Below, piece by piece: positions 27,021 through 36,400 of a stretch of 64,000 bases of DNA. Made by a program: the position numbers and the translations under genes. Within the stretch, counting starts at the first letter, position 1; every line of letters starts with the position of its first letter. This DNA is from Paenibacillus sp. LHD-38 (GTDB taxonomy: Bacteria; Bacillota; Bacilli; Paenibacillales; Paenibacillaceae), in contig NZ_JAVIFU010000030.1 of assembly GCF_031157315.1 (NCBI RefSeq), positions 21,617-85,616 of the forward strand, written 5' to 3'. The notes beneath the pieces were generated by a model. The model saw nothing but the letters and a program-made list of their open reading frames with translations. It ran no database searches and was not told where the DNA came from.

Positions 27021-27953
27021 ATGGCGAAACCTCATACAGAATCGGATAGACAAGCTTCATTGGACAAAGAACAAAACTCCTTAGCGCGAAGCGCCCGCTG
27101 GACGTACAATACAGCAATGGATCCAATCATCCGTCTCGTACCGGAATTTGTCATGCTTGGAAGCGATGAATTGCGTAAAGCATTGCCGCTTAACGAGCAT
27201 GAACATCCAGGATGCTATGAATTCGTCCTGATTGAGCGGGGAAAAGCGCGCTGGGAGCTAGAAGGCGGACTTTATGAGACGCACGCAGGCGATTTGTTCC
27301 ATTCACGTCCCGGCGAGAAACACCGGGGTGGCTTCAACGTGATAGAGCCCTGCAAATTTTGGTGGTTGATCATTAGCGCTCCTCACCAGGAGGGCTGGCT
27401 TCGATTGGCTCCGGAAGAAAGCATACATATGGACCAAGCGCTTTCACGATTGCCTCGTGTTATGCAAATTGGACTGCCTCCCGTTGAGTCATTCAAGAAA
27501 TTAAAAAAAGCGCTAATTATTGAAGGGCCTCACCAAAGTACCGCTGTGCGCAGCGCCCTTCTTGATATTCTGCTTGCCTTAATTCAGCCTAGCGCTGACA
27601 CCTATGCAATCGCACCAGATCTGCTGCACCAATTTAACGGGCTCGTTGCGAAAATGGGCAATGAACCGGAGTGGCGTCCATCCGTAAAAGAACTTGCCGC
27701 AATCGCCGGCGTCAGCACTTCCCATTTCTATCGGACCTTTCAGGAATTTTCCGGGGAGCCACCCGTTACTTACGTCGAGCGGCTTCGCGTGAAAGCAGCT
27801 TGTCGTCAGCTTGCGGAATCCCAAGATTCGGTAACGGATATTTCACATCGTTTAGGCTATCAATCAAGCCAGCATTTTGCAACCGTGTTTAAGCGCTTTG
27901 TAGGCGTAACGCCTACCCAGTGGCGCAATTCACACAGTGATTCACCAAAATAG
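27021..27953 (+). CDS. AraC-family regulator divergent from the PhyH gene
   Basis: 310 residues. A cupin-like N-terminal sensor (about 45-120: NEHEHPGCYEFVLIERGKARWEL, THAGDLFHSRPGEKHRGG) precedes an AraC DNA-binding domain (about 210-305: SVKELAAIAGVSTSHFYRTFQEFSG, DSVTDISHRLGYQSSQHFATVFKRF, VTPTQWRNS). AAGGGAG precedes ATG 27021 by about 10 nt. The arrangement, with 128 bp between divergent starts, suggests it controls the dioxygenase. Its ligand may be the enzyme's substrate. Confidence 0.9.
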   Translation: MAKPHTESDRQASLDKEQNSLARSARWTYNTAMDPIIRLVPEFVMLGSDELRKALPLNEHEHPGCYEFVLIERGKARWELEGGLYETHAGDLFHSRPGEKHRGGFNVIEPCKFWWLIISAPHQEGWLRLAPEESIHMDQALSRLPRVMQIGLPPVESFKKLKKALIIEGPHQSTAVRSALLDILLALIQPSADTYAIAPDLLHQFNGLVAKMGNEPEWRPSVKELAAIAGVSTSHFYRTFQEFSGEPPVTYVERLRVKAACRQLAESQDSVTDISHRLGYQSSQHFATVFKRFVGVTPTQWRNSHSDSPK

Positions 27954-28025
27954 AAAAACAGCTGGTTCCGCGGCAAATGCCGGAGCTGGAACACCCCATT
28001 CGCAATGACAATACTTCCTCTTGCC

Positions 28026-28128
28026 ACAAGCGTAAACGGCTGTCGCCGTCCTCTGTGGCAAAAGCAGTCGTTTCGCGGAGATATATAAGCACATTTATAT
28101 GTGAAAACATATAAATTCTTATATATAA
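28026..28128 (+). repeat. Structured intergenic repeat, copy 2
   Basis: The best-formed copy. It shares AAGCGTAAACGGCTGTCGCC, TCGTTTCGCGG and ATATAAGC with copy 1. Stems: ATATATAAG (28081-28089) with CTTATATAT (28118-28126), and ATTTATATGT (28093-28102) with ACATATAAAT (28107-28116), closed by a GAAA tetraloop. Differences from copy 1 in both stems keep the pairing. It lies between convergent genes, next to the terminator of the transaldolase gene. Confidence 0.75.
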
Positions 28129-28130
28129 AG

Positions 28131-28158
28131 AAAAACGCATTCCGTTGGAATGCGTTTC
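28131..28158. terminator. Terminator between the AraC gene and the transaldolase operon
   Basis: AAACGCATTCC and GGAATGCGTTT form a perfect 11-bp stem around a 3-nt loop; TTCTTT follows on the minus strand. It ends the tkt-transaldolase unit and may also stop the convergent AraC transcript. Confidence 0.85.
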
Positions 28159-28196
28159 TGTGTATATGTGATGTGCCTTTTGACGCTCAAAAATTA

Positions 28197-28862
28197 TTAT
28201 GAAACTGTTTTTTTCCAATCGGCAGCAAATTTCTCCATCCCTTGATCCGTTAGAGGATGTTTGGAGATTTGTTCGATAACCGAGAACGGAATCGTTGCAA
28301 TATGCGCACCAGCCATTGCTACGCGAGTCACGTGATCCGGGTGACGGACGGACGCAGCGATAATTTGCGCGTCCAGGTTATGCGTGCGGAATAATTCAGC
28401 GATTTTTGACACTAATAGGACGCCGTCTTCCGAAATATCATCCAAGCGGCCCAAGAATGGAGAAACATAGGTAGCTCCTGCGCGAGCTGCCAAGAGAGCT
28501 TGGTTCACCGTGAAAATCAACGTTACATTCGTTTTCACGCCTTTTTTAGTCAAGTAACGGCAAGCTTCCAAACCAGCCAACGTCATCGGGAGTTTGATGG
28601 TGATGTTTTTGTCACTATTATTGATTTTGATCAGTTCATTCGCTTGCGCAATCATTTCTTCGGCTGTAATCGCATCAGGCGTTACTTCGGCAGAAACAGA
28701 TTCAACTTCTGGCACTTCCCGCAAAATCTCAGCAATTCGGTCTTCGAACTTTACGCCTTCTTTGGCAACCAAAGATGGATTCGTCGTTACGCCGGACAAA
28801 ACTCCAATTTTATATGCTTTTTTGATATCTACCAGATTTGCAGTATCGATAAAAAATTTCAT
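28197..28862 (-). CDS. fsa: Transaldolase of the small fructose-6-phosphate-aldolase type
   Basis: 221 residues, the length of the short FSA/TalC subfamily. The TIM barrel opens MKFFIDTANLVDIKKA and TTNPSLVAKEG; the Schiff-base lysine is in NITIKLPMTLAGLEA (about residue 86). VTLIFTVNQALLAARAGATYVSPFLGRLDD and IIAASVRHPDHV are the other family motifs. Either transaldolase or F6P aldolase activity is possible; the Tyr/Phe switch cannot be judged here. It follows transketolase by 37 bp, so the two form a pentose phosphate unit. Confidence 0.93.
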   Translation of the reverse strand: MKFFIDTANLVDIKKAYKIGVLSGVTTNPSLVAKEGVKFEDRIAEILREVPEVESVSAEVTPDAITAEEMIAQANELIKINNSDKNITIKLPMTLAGLEACRYLTKKGVKTNVTLIFTVNQALLAARAGATYVSPFLGRLDDISEDGVLLVSKIAELFRTHNLDAQIIAASVRHPDHVTRVAMAGAHIATIPFSVIEQISKHPLTDQGMEKFAADWKKTVS

Positions 28863-28899
28863 AGTTAACTACCTCCGTTTTTTTATTGTTAGTTTATAT

Positions 28900-30894
28900 T
28901 TATTTCAGTAAATCTTTTGTCAAACGGACTACGTTTTCTAAGGAGAAACCAAAGTATTCCAAAACTTCGTTACCTGGGCCCGAAGCGCCGAAAGTATCAA
29001 TCGATAACACTTTTCCGCCATGCCCCGTATAACGTTCCCAGCCTAACGAAATGCCGGCTTCAATCGCTATACGCTTCGTAACGGATGCAGGAAGAATGCT
29101 CTCTTTGTAATCAGCAGATTGACGGTCGAACAATTCTCTGCTCGGCATGGCAACTACACGTACAGAGATATTATCCCGCTCCAGCTCCGCTTTAGCATTC
29201 ACGGCAAGCGATACCTCGGATCCGGTTGCGATCAGAATAACATCCGGCTGATTGTTCGTTTCCGTTAGGATATAAGCTCCTTTAGCTACGTCTTCCGTAT
29301 TGGCCTTGGTTGATTCATATACCGGAAGATTTTGTCTGCTCAGCACCAGTGCTACCGGACCATCATTTTGCTGCAAGGCATACGCCCATGCGCTTGACGT
29401 CTCGTTCGCATCACTTGGTCTGATAACCGTAAGTCCAGGAATCGTGCGCAATGCAGCCAGATGCTCTACAGGTTCATGCGTAGGTCCATCTTCCCCGACG
29501 GCAATCGAATCGTGGGTGAATACGTAAGTTAAAGGCAGCTTCTGCAGCGCAGCCAAACGAATTGACGGACGCAAATAATCACTGAATACGAAGAAGGTGC
29601 TTACGAAAGGTTTTACGCCGCCATGCAGCGCCATTCCGTTGCCAGCTGCCCCCATCGCGTGCTCGCGAACGCCAAAGTAAATGTTGCGGCCTGAATAAGA
29701 ATCTACGGCGAATGATTGCTCTCCCGTAATGTCTGTCATCGTCGAATGCGATAAGTCCGCGCTGCCGCCAAAAATGGAAGGAACAGTTTTCACGTAATGA
29801 TTGATAGCTGCTCCACTCGCTACGCGGGTCGAAATGGTTTTGGACGCGTCAAACGTAAGAATGTCTGCGGCATCCAACAACACTGAACCGTTGATAGCTT
29901 GCTCAAGCTCCTTGCCTTGCAAAGGATACTGCGCTTTATAAGAAGCGAACAAATGGTTCCATTCTTCTTCCTTAGCCGCGCCTTTTTGTTTAAGCTGCTC
30001 ATAATGAGCTTTGACTTCTTCCGGCACGGTGAACTCATTCTCATATTCCCAGCCGTAAGCTTCCTTAGTTGCCTTCGCTTCTTCTTTGCCCAGCGGATTG
30101 CCGTGCGCTTTGTTCGTTCCCGCTACCTTGCTGCCATAACCGATAATCGTCCGAATTTCGATAAGCGTTGGCTGCGAATCATTTTTCTTCGCGGCTTCGA
30201 TCGCTTCGGAAATACGCGTTACGTCATTTCCGTCCTCAACCCGTATATATTCCCAGTTAGCCGATTCCGTTCTTTTTTTCATATTCTCGCCGAAGGAAAG
30301 GCTAAGCTCTCCATCCAATGAGATGTCGTTGGAATCATACAATACGACTAATTTGCCAAGCTTCATATGTCCAGCCATGGACATCGCCTCGTAAGAGATC
30401 CCTTCCATTAAACAACCGTCTCCGACAAGCGCATAGGTGTAATGATCGATAACCGGCAAACCGTTTTGATTGAATTTCGATGCCAGATGGGCTTCAGCCA
30501 TCGCCATCCCGACAGCCATGGCAACACCTTGTCCTAAAGGACCTGTTGTTGCATCAACGCCATCAGTATGCCCAAATTCGGGATGTCCAGGCGTTTTGCT
30601 GTTCAGCTTGCGAAATTGCTTTAAATCCTCGAGCGATACCCGATATCCGGATAAATGCAAAAGGCTGTACAACAAAGCCGAGCCGTGACCCGCAGATAAA
30701 ACAAAGCGGTCGCGGTTAAACCATTTGGCATGGCCGGGATTGTGATTTAAAATTTTGGACCAAAGGGCGTAAGCCATCGGCGCTGCTCCCATTGGCAGCC
30801 CAGGATGACCGGAGTTGGCGCTGTTTATAGCATCGATGGACAAGGTTCGGATCGTATCGATTGCTAATTGATCAATTGTTTTTGTAATAGGCAT
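28900..30894 (-). CDS. tkt: Transketolase
   Basis: 664 residues, full length. The N-terminal thiamine pyrophosphate domain has GHPGLPMGAAPMAYALW, the ThDP/Mg motif GDGCLMEGISYEA to NDISLDG, and ATTGPLGQGVAMAVGMA; the pyrimidine domain has FGVREHAMGAAGNGMALHGG with the catalytic Glu; the C-terminal domain carries IATGSEVSLAVNAKAEL. It is cytosolic, moves two-carbon units between pentose and triose phosphates, and shares an operon with the transaldolase. The divergent LysR gene may regulate it. Confidence 0.97.
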   Translation of the reverse strand: MPITKTIDQLAIDTIRTLSIDAINSANSGHPGLPMGAAPMAYALWSKILNHNPGHAKWFNRDRFVLSAGHGSALLYSLLHLSGYRVSLEDLKQFRKLNSKTPGHPEFGHTDGVDATTGPLGQGVAMAVGMAMAEAHLASKFNQNGLPVIDHYTYALVGDGCLMEGISYEAMSMAGHMKLGKLVVLYDSNDISLDGELSLSFGENMKKRTESANWEYIRVEDGNDVTRISEAIEAAKKNDSQPTLIEIRTIIGYGSKVAGTNKAHGNPLGKEEAKATKEAYGWEYENEFTVPEEVKAHYEQLKQKGAAKEEEWNHLFASYKAQYPLQGKELEQAINGSVLLDAADILTFDASKTISTRVASGAAINHYVKTVPSIFGGSADLSHSTMTDITGEQSFAVDSYSGRNIYFGVREHAMGAAGNGMALHGGVKPFVSTFFVFSDYLRPSIRLAALQKLPLTYVFTHDSIAVGEDGPTHEPVEHLAALRTIPGLTVIRPSDANETSSAWAYALQQNDGPVALVLSRQNLPVYESTKANTEDVAKGAYILTETNNQPDVILIATGSEVSLAVNAKAELERDNISVRVVAMPSRELFDRQSADYKESILPASVTKRIAIEAGISLGWERYTGHGGKVLSIDTFGASGPGNEVLEYFGFSLENVVRLTKDLLK

Positions 30895-31012
30895 AATATT
30901 CTCCTTCTTCCTCTCTCCGTTAGATCTGGTTTCTATTTCGTCTTTCCACTATAATACGATTATCGACCATACAAGTAATTAATATATTTCACAGGAGCTA
31001 TAGACCATATCT

Positions 31013-31891
31013 ATGAACAACAATTACGAATTGTACAAGGTTTTTTATTGGGCTGCGAAAACAGGAAGTTTAACAAAGGCGGCTAAAGCCTTGTACCTCA
31101 CTCAGCCCAGCGTCAGCCACGCCATCAAGCAGCTGGAGGACAGCTTTGGCATCACTTTGTTTTATCGGAATTCAAAAGGCGTTACACTTACGCAAGAGGG
31201 TACCATGCTGTATTCCTATATTGAGCAGTCTCAAATCTTAATATCACTAGCCGAAGAGAAAATGGCTGCGCTCAAAAACCTCGACAGCGGTGAGCTTCGC
31301 ATAGGCGGAAGCGATTCGCTGTTCAAGCATTATTTGCTGCCGTACTTGGAAGACTTTCACCGTCATCATTCTGGCGTCAAGCTTCACTTGAATCACGGAA
31401 CTACTCCGGAAATCATTACTTTCTTAAAAGAGGGAAGAATTGATTTGGGCGTCGTACGTATGCCTATCGTTGATTCACAGCTTGAAGTGACGGAGAGTAT
31501 AAAGCTGCAAGATTGCTTCGTAGCCGGGGCCCGTTACGACGAGCTTAAGGACGTGGTTCTATCGCTTGAAACGCTGCTCCAGTATCCTGTCATCCTATTC
31601 TCGCGCAATAGCCGGGCACGAATGGCCATTACGGAATTATTTCAAAAGTACGGCTATACGCTCAAACCTGAGATCGAGGTCGGAAGCGTGGATCTTCTTA
31701 TCGAGTTTGCCCGGAAAGGACTTGGAATTTCTTACGTGACCAGAGAATTTGTTTCGAATGAGCTCGAAGAGGGATCTCTCTTCGAAATTCAATTAGATGT
31801 GCAGCTGCCGCCTACGCATGTGGGTATCATGATTATGCGAAACATGCCTCTTTCCAGTGCGGCCAGCAGATTCATTGAGCTGGTTCGATAA
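31013..31891 (+). CDS. LysR-family transcriptional regulator
   Basis: 292 residues. The N-terminal winged HTH reads YELYKVFYWAAKTGSLTKAA and LTQPSVSHAIKQLEDSFGI, followed by a linker helix to about residue 90 and the two-lobed LysR substrate-binding domain (ELRIGGSDSLFKHYLLPYL, RIDLGVVRMPI, GKGISYVTREFV-like GLGISYVTREFV). It is divergent from transketolase with 118 bp between starts, the usual geometry for a LysR regulator of its neighbour; a sugar-phosphate effector is a plausible inference. Confidence 0.92.
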   Translation: MNNNYELYKVFYWAAKTGSLTKAAKALYLTQPSVSHAIKQLEDSFGITLFYRNSKGVTLTQEGTMLYSYIEQSQILISLAEEKMAALKNLDSGELRIGGSDSLFKHYLLPYLEDFHRHHSGVKLHLNHGTTPEIITFLKEGRIDLGVVRMPIVDSQLEVTESIKLQDCFVAGARYDELKDVVLSLETLLQYPVILFSRNSRARMAITELFQKYGYTLKPEIEVGSVDLLIEFARKGLGISYVTREFVSNELEEGSLFEIQLDVQLPPTHVGIMIMRNMPLSSAASRFIELVR

Positions 31892-31900
31892 ACGCGACAA

Positions 31901-31929
31901 ACAGGATCCCCAAAAAAAGAGGATCCTGT
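31901..31929 (+). terminator. Hairpin after the LysR gene
   Basis: ACAGGATCC and GGATCCTGT form a perfect 9-bp stem 10 bp after the stop. There is no immediate T-run, so its role as a terminator is uncertain. Confidence 0.45.
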
Positions 31930-32026
31930 CCATGGACATGACCAGTTGTTCTATTTTTAAAAGGGAATCTATACCTATTTAAAGAATTACTCTGGTGCAA
32001 GACTACATTTTGATGGGGGAATAGCA

Positions 32027-32404
32027 CTGGGATTTCTTGACGGACTGATGGGCAATGCTTCCGAACTGAAGATGGAGGATGTACACAAAGAATTCAAGCA
32101 TTTGCTGGGGAGCACAGAAAGATTCGAGAAAGCGTACAAATTAATTAGGGATTTGTTTATTTTTACCGATAAACGGCTTATCCTCGTAGACAAGCAAGGG
32201 ATTACGGGAAAAAAAGTTGAAATCCACTCTTATCCCTATAAAAGCATCACGCATTTCAGCATTGAGACAGCAGGAACGTTCGATATGGATGCGGAACTGA
32301 AAATCTGGATTTCCGGGACGGCAGCTCCTGTTGAGAAAAAATTCAATAAAAGCCTCAATATTTATGAGCTTCAGAGCGTGCTTGCCGATTACGTGATGAA
32401 ATAA
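32027..32404 (+). CDS. Bacterial PH-domain protein (bPH_1-like), probable CTG start
   Basis: About 125 residues. The body (VHKEFKHLLG, YKLIRDLFIFTDKRLILVDKQGITGKKVE in parts, SIETAGTFDMDAELKIWISG) is the single-domain bacterial pleckstrin-homology family, cytosolic and of unknown function. Homologues as I know them begin MGF-[LF]-DGL-x-GNAS. Here that segment is encoded as CTG-GGA-TTT-CTT-GAC-GGA-CTG-ATG-GGC-AAT-GCT, with GGGGGA at 32015-32020, 6 nt before the CTG. No ATG, GTG or TTG lies in frame upstream near the site. The conventional ATG 32048 would lose seven conserved residues and lies 27 nt from the ribosome binding site. Confidence 0.82.
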   Translation: MGFLDGLMGNASELKMEDVHKEFKHLLGSTERFEKAYKLIRDLFIFTDKRLILVDKQGITGKKVEIHSYPYKSITHFSIETAGTFDMDAELKIWISGTAAPVEKKFNKSLNIYELQSVLADYVMK

Positions 32405-32508
32405 GAAGAGAATTATGATTGGAATAGCCATCTCTATACGGGATGCTATTCTTTTTTTATCCGCCAGGCATCACTTGACATCAGATCTTTTCGCTCAAAT
32501 CCTGTCAC

Positions 32509-32700
32509 ATTTAGATGGAATTTCTCCCGTTAAGAGAATTTCATTGTGCCGTGTTCTTCAATTAAATGGAATTTCTCCCGTTAATGCAAGACTTCTTAAG
32601 ATAAAGTAGCGAATCAAGAGAAATTAACATGAGGTTTTCCCGTTATATTGAGAAAATATGAATAAAACGAATCATTAACGGGAAATTTTCCCTCTAAATT
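32509..32700. repeat. Cluster of short CCCGTTAA-type repeats
   Basis: Near-identical 24-25 bp units ending GGAATTTCTCCCGTTAA occur at 32509-32533 and 32561-32584. A shorter relative (GAGGTTTTCCCGTTAT) is at 32631-32646, and an inverted one (ATTAACGGGAAATTTTCCCT) starts at 32674. No gene is seen from 32405 to 32780. Confidence 0.65.
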
Positions 32701-32765
32701 AAACGCTGCATTCCGAAGAAACCTGTCTCTTTCCTCCAGAAGATGATTCATTTTTCATTTCCCAA

Positions 32766-32856
32766 AGCACCTTGCTTACGATTTGTTTAATAAAACATAA
32801 AACGCACATTATGTCCGACGCATATAGGCGCGTACCGTGATCGTAAGCAAGGTGCT
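32766..32856. repeat. 17-bp inverted repeat around the broken end of the ABC-2 permease gene
   Basis: AGCACCTTGCTTACGAT (32766-32782) and its exact inverse ATCGTAAGCAAGGTGCT (32840-32856) flank 57 bp. The right copy interrupts the permease reading frame: removing just these 17 bp restores a typical C-terminus. Confidence 0.75.
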
Positions 32857-33333
32857 ATCGGTGCAAAAATGGCCACAATGACGGCAGCTCCGACGAGTGA
32901 GATAACTAGATCCCAACCAATGGTTCCCGTGTTGGCAAGTTCACGTACGGCAGTAACGAGATGCGAGATCGGATTGATGTTAACAAACCATTGAAGCCAG
33001 CCCGGCATAGTATTGACCGGCACGAAGGCGTTGGAAAGAAACGTGAGCGGGAACAGCACAAGCATCGATATCCCTTGTACGCTTGAAGCCGTACTTGCAA
33101 TCACGCCGAAGAAGGCAAATATCCAGCTAATCGACCAGGCGCATACAATCACAAGAATTGCAGCAATGGCGACATGATCCAGGCCTCCATAGGGACGGTA
33201 GCCCATTATATATCCCATGGTAAAGGTGAGAACAGTCGCAATGGTATATAAGATCGGTGACCCGGTCGACGTTCGTTACCGGTGCAGTAATCTTTCCTGC
33301 CTCGTACGATACGTTTGACTGAATGCCAAGCAC
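32809..33333 (-). pseudogene. Decayed DrrB-like ABC-2 transporter permease (C-terminal half)
   Basis: From about 33218 the frame reads GYIMGYRPYGG, then ISWIFAFFGVIASTASSVQG, LVLFPLTFLSNAFVPVNTMP and GWLQWFVNINPISHLVTAV, the C-terminal half of daunorubicin-resistance-type ABC-2 permeases. Upstream, VTDLIY in one frame and TIATVLTFTMGY in another show a frameshift near 33258. Downstream, a 17-bp insertion at 32840-32856 throws off the frame before the natural end TVRAYMRRT (stop at 32811-32809). No ATPase partner or N-terminal half is present; the upstream flank is the terminator of the pectin esterase gene. It is a relic. Confidence 0.8.
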
Positions 33334-33366
33334 CAAAAAGAGGCCAGCCTACGTGGCTAACCCCTT
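33334..33366 (-). terminator. Terminator of the pectate lyase / pectin esterase unit
   Basis: On the minus strand GGTTAGCC-ACGTA-GGCTGGCC is a hairpin with two G-T pairs, followed by TCTTTTT, about 50 bp after the esterase stop codon. Confidence 0.8.
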
Positions 33367-33415
33367 ATACTATGACGGTGCCTAGTAAAACAACGATCGA
33401 ATCCCCAAATCCTTC

Positions 33416-36400
33416 TTAATTGATAAAGCCCAAGCCTTGCAGCATTCGCTTAATTATAACGACTGCTTGCGCTCGAGTTGTCTCGTATCCTGGAGCAAAA
33501 TTCCCATCTCCCAATCCATTTACGAGTCCTGCCTGCGCTGCCCAGTCTACCGAGTCCTTCGCCCAATCGCTAATGTCGCCGTAGTCGCTGAAGGATTGGC
33601 TTACCGGGCTAGCCGTTCCATTTTCTTGACCTGCGAACGCAGCAGCCCTTGCGATCATGACTACCATTTCCTCTCGGCTTATTCGATCCTCAGGCCGGAA
33701 AGTCCCGTTTCCGGAGCCTTTCATCAAGCCGGCATGCACTGCCGCTGCAACAGAGCCGGCATACCAGGCGTCTAGCGATACGTCCAAGAATGCTTCATTC
33801 GGCTGTTTCTCACTCAAGCCAAGAGATCTAACCAGCAGGGCAGCGAATTCCGCTCGGCGGATTTCCCGTTCCGGCTCAAACATCCCCACTGCATTGCCTT
33901 GCACGAGAAGCTTGGAGGCCAACAGGCTAATATCCTGCTCTGCCCAATGGCTGCCCGCATCCGGGAATGACTTCGATAATTCAATAACCGCGTAAACGCC
34001 GTTTCCTTCTGAACGAGGAAGCACTGCTTGTGTAATGCCATTCTCTGTGAAAAACTTTGTTGGCACGAAACGAAGTTCTCCGGTTTTGGAATCGACAATG
34101 ACGCCGGTCGCTTTGTTCGGATCCATGCCATACGGCAATTTGATCGTAAGCCGCGTATAGACAGAAGCATCGGACACCGATTGCTGCTCCCCGTTCACCT
34201 CGGCAGACAGGCTGAAACGGATCGGAGCAGCAATAAACTTTGCGCCAAGCGCATTGGCTTGTGACTCCGTTAGCTGCAGCAACTGCCCGTTAATCGGACT
34301 AATCGTCAAAATGGCCGCTGTGCCAGACATAGAGTGAAGCAGTTTTGCAGGCAAATCATAAGCACCATCTTCGGATTGAACCGTCACGGTAACGCCTTTG
34401 GAGCCTGCCGGGAGCGGCAACGGTAATTCTACCTTCACTGCAGCGTTTTGAATGAATGCAGCATTCAGCACGACTTTATTGGTCTTGTTGCTCACTGCCT
34501 CATCCCATGCCTGAGCAAACTTTTTTTCATCCACAACCAACCTAAACGCTTTGGCACCGTCAATGGAGGATTCCTCGAGCACCTGAAACGCATCTTTTCC
34601 TAGACTGACAAACGGTTCTGCGATCTCGTTTCCGTTTCCATTTCCGTTATCATGCTCGGTCGTCGCGGTCACTTTCAATGCCGAGCTGCCGTTCTGCTCG
34701 CCGTCATAGGCGACGACATGGAACTCGTACGCAGTTCCTTTGCTTAATCCTTCAACCTTATACGTATGGATGCCGCCAACCACCTCAGCAAGAACTTTCC
34801 CGTTTATTAGAATGGCGTATTTCGCAACGCCTACATAGTCAAACGCGGCCTGCCAGTTCAAGGTTACGCTGTTTTTGGTCACCTGGCTTACCGTTAATTG
34901 TCCGCCGTCCCATACTGGCGACTTGCGGTCCTGTACAAGAACTTCGACGCCGGTACTATAAGTGGAATAGGTAACACTGGTAACTGTCGCTCTTGCCGTT
35001 CCCGGCTTCAAGCCTGTAATTAGGCCCGTTTCGCTGACATGAATAATAGGATCGCCGCCTGACCAGCTGACCGATTGATCCGCTTCCTTCGGTTGAACAG
35101 TCGCCAGAATCTGCGCGGAATCACCTGCCTCCAGTGTCAAAATCGGGATGTCGACAGTAATTCCAACGGCCGCAGGCTCCTCCTCCGATGCCAACTCATA
35201 ACGAACCGTATACAGACTGACACTGCCGTCCATTGCCGTTACTCTTGCAGATGCGGTGCCTTCAACTTCTTCCGCTTGTATGATTACGATTTCTGCCGCA
35301 GTGGAGAACGGCTCCGCTGACAAGGTCGGCACATCCGTCATGCCCTCTGGCAGCACAAGCCGGTAATTTTTCGTGCGAGGACTGAAACCTTCGACCGGAA
35401 TGCCGTTCACGTTCAAATCTGCCAATGTAGAATTGCTGTCCGGAAGCATGCGTTCATCTTCGGGATTCCAGCCGTCCGTCCCTCCAAGCACCTCTTCTAT
35501 TGCATATTGAGCCGCTTCCTCCGGAGTCAATTGAATAGACCAGTTGACGCGCTGAGCAGCATTCGCACCCGTTCCTTGACTGCCGTACTCGCGGAACCGC
35601 GCCGTCTTCTCGTTCTCACTATTGCCCCAATTGTTCCAGCCAGCCGGTTTGATATGATCATCCATGACGGCGTTGATAAAGACGACATTGGCATCAGGCC
35701 TCCACGGTCTTCCTAAATCAACCTTACCCGTCAAGCCCGGCTCCGCAGTCAGCCTGCTGTTCAGAAATACATACCCAGGCTTGCCAGGCGCCGTTGAAGC
35801 CGCTGTTACGTAGCCTGGTCCTGCGCTGTGCAAAATCGAGTTATTGAATACGGCCGGAGCATTGCCAAAAATGAAATCAACACTCCCCGCGATATAGCTG
35901 TCGGCAAAATAGGATCTGCCTTTATCGGCAAGCAGCGTATCTTGGAAACCAAGCAGCTTCACATTCCGATAAATGCCGCGATCTCCCTCGGCATATAACG
36001 CCACAGCCTGCCCGTCATTGATGCCCGCGCTGTTCTTCACTGTCAGATTCGAAAGGCTGATGTCCGTGCCGGATACCTTCACGGTATAGCTGTTGCTCGT
36101 TCCGAGCTCCTTTCCATCAGGTCCTATTGTGTGAGCTGTGTCTCCGTTTGTGATCACCGTATTTTCACGGCTTTCGCCAATGATGCTTACTTGCTTTTTT
36201 GACGCCGACACAAATACCTTTTCATGATAGATACCGTCCTTGATCCGGATAACGGCAGGCGTTTCACCATTGTCCGGTGCGGCGTCAATCGCTGCCTGCA
36301 CGGTCGCATAATCACCGCTTCCATCCTTAGCTACCGTCATTACTAACGCCGGCATGGCCTTAACCAGCTCGGTGGCAAAGCTCCGTCCAGCAGCATTGCG

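Noticed and set aside
27961..28000. Separate terminator directly after the AraC gene
   Set aside because: GTTCC/GGAAC with CGGC/GCCG can pair but the stems are short and no T-run follows; the hairpin at 28131-28158 is the better candidate.
32415..32609. 64-residue plus-strand frame
   Set aside because: It is translated from the repeat cluster (DGISPV and NGISPV are the repeats) and has no ribosome binding site.
32509..32700. CRISPR array
   Set aside because: Only two close direct copies, uneven spacing, variable repeat length and an inverted copy; no cas genes nearby.
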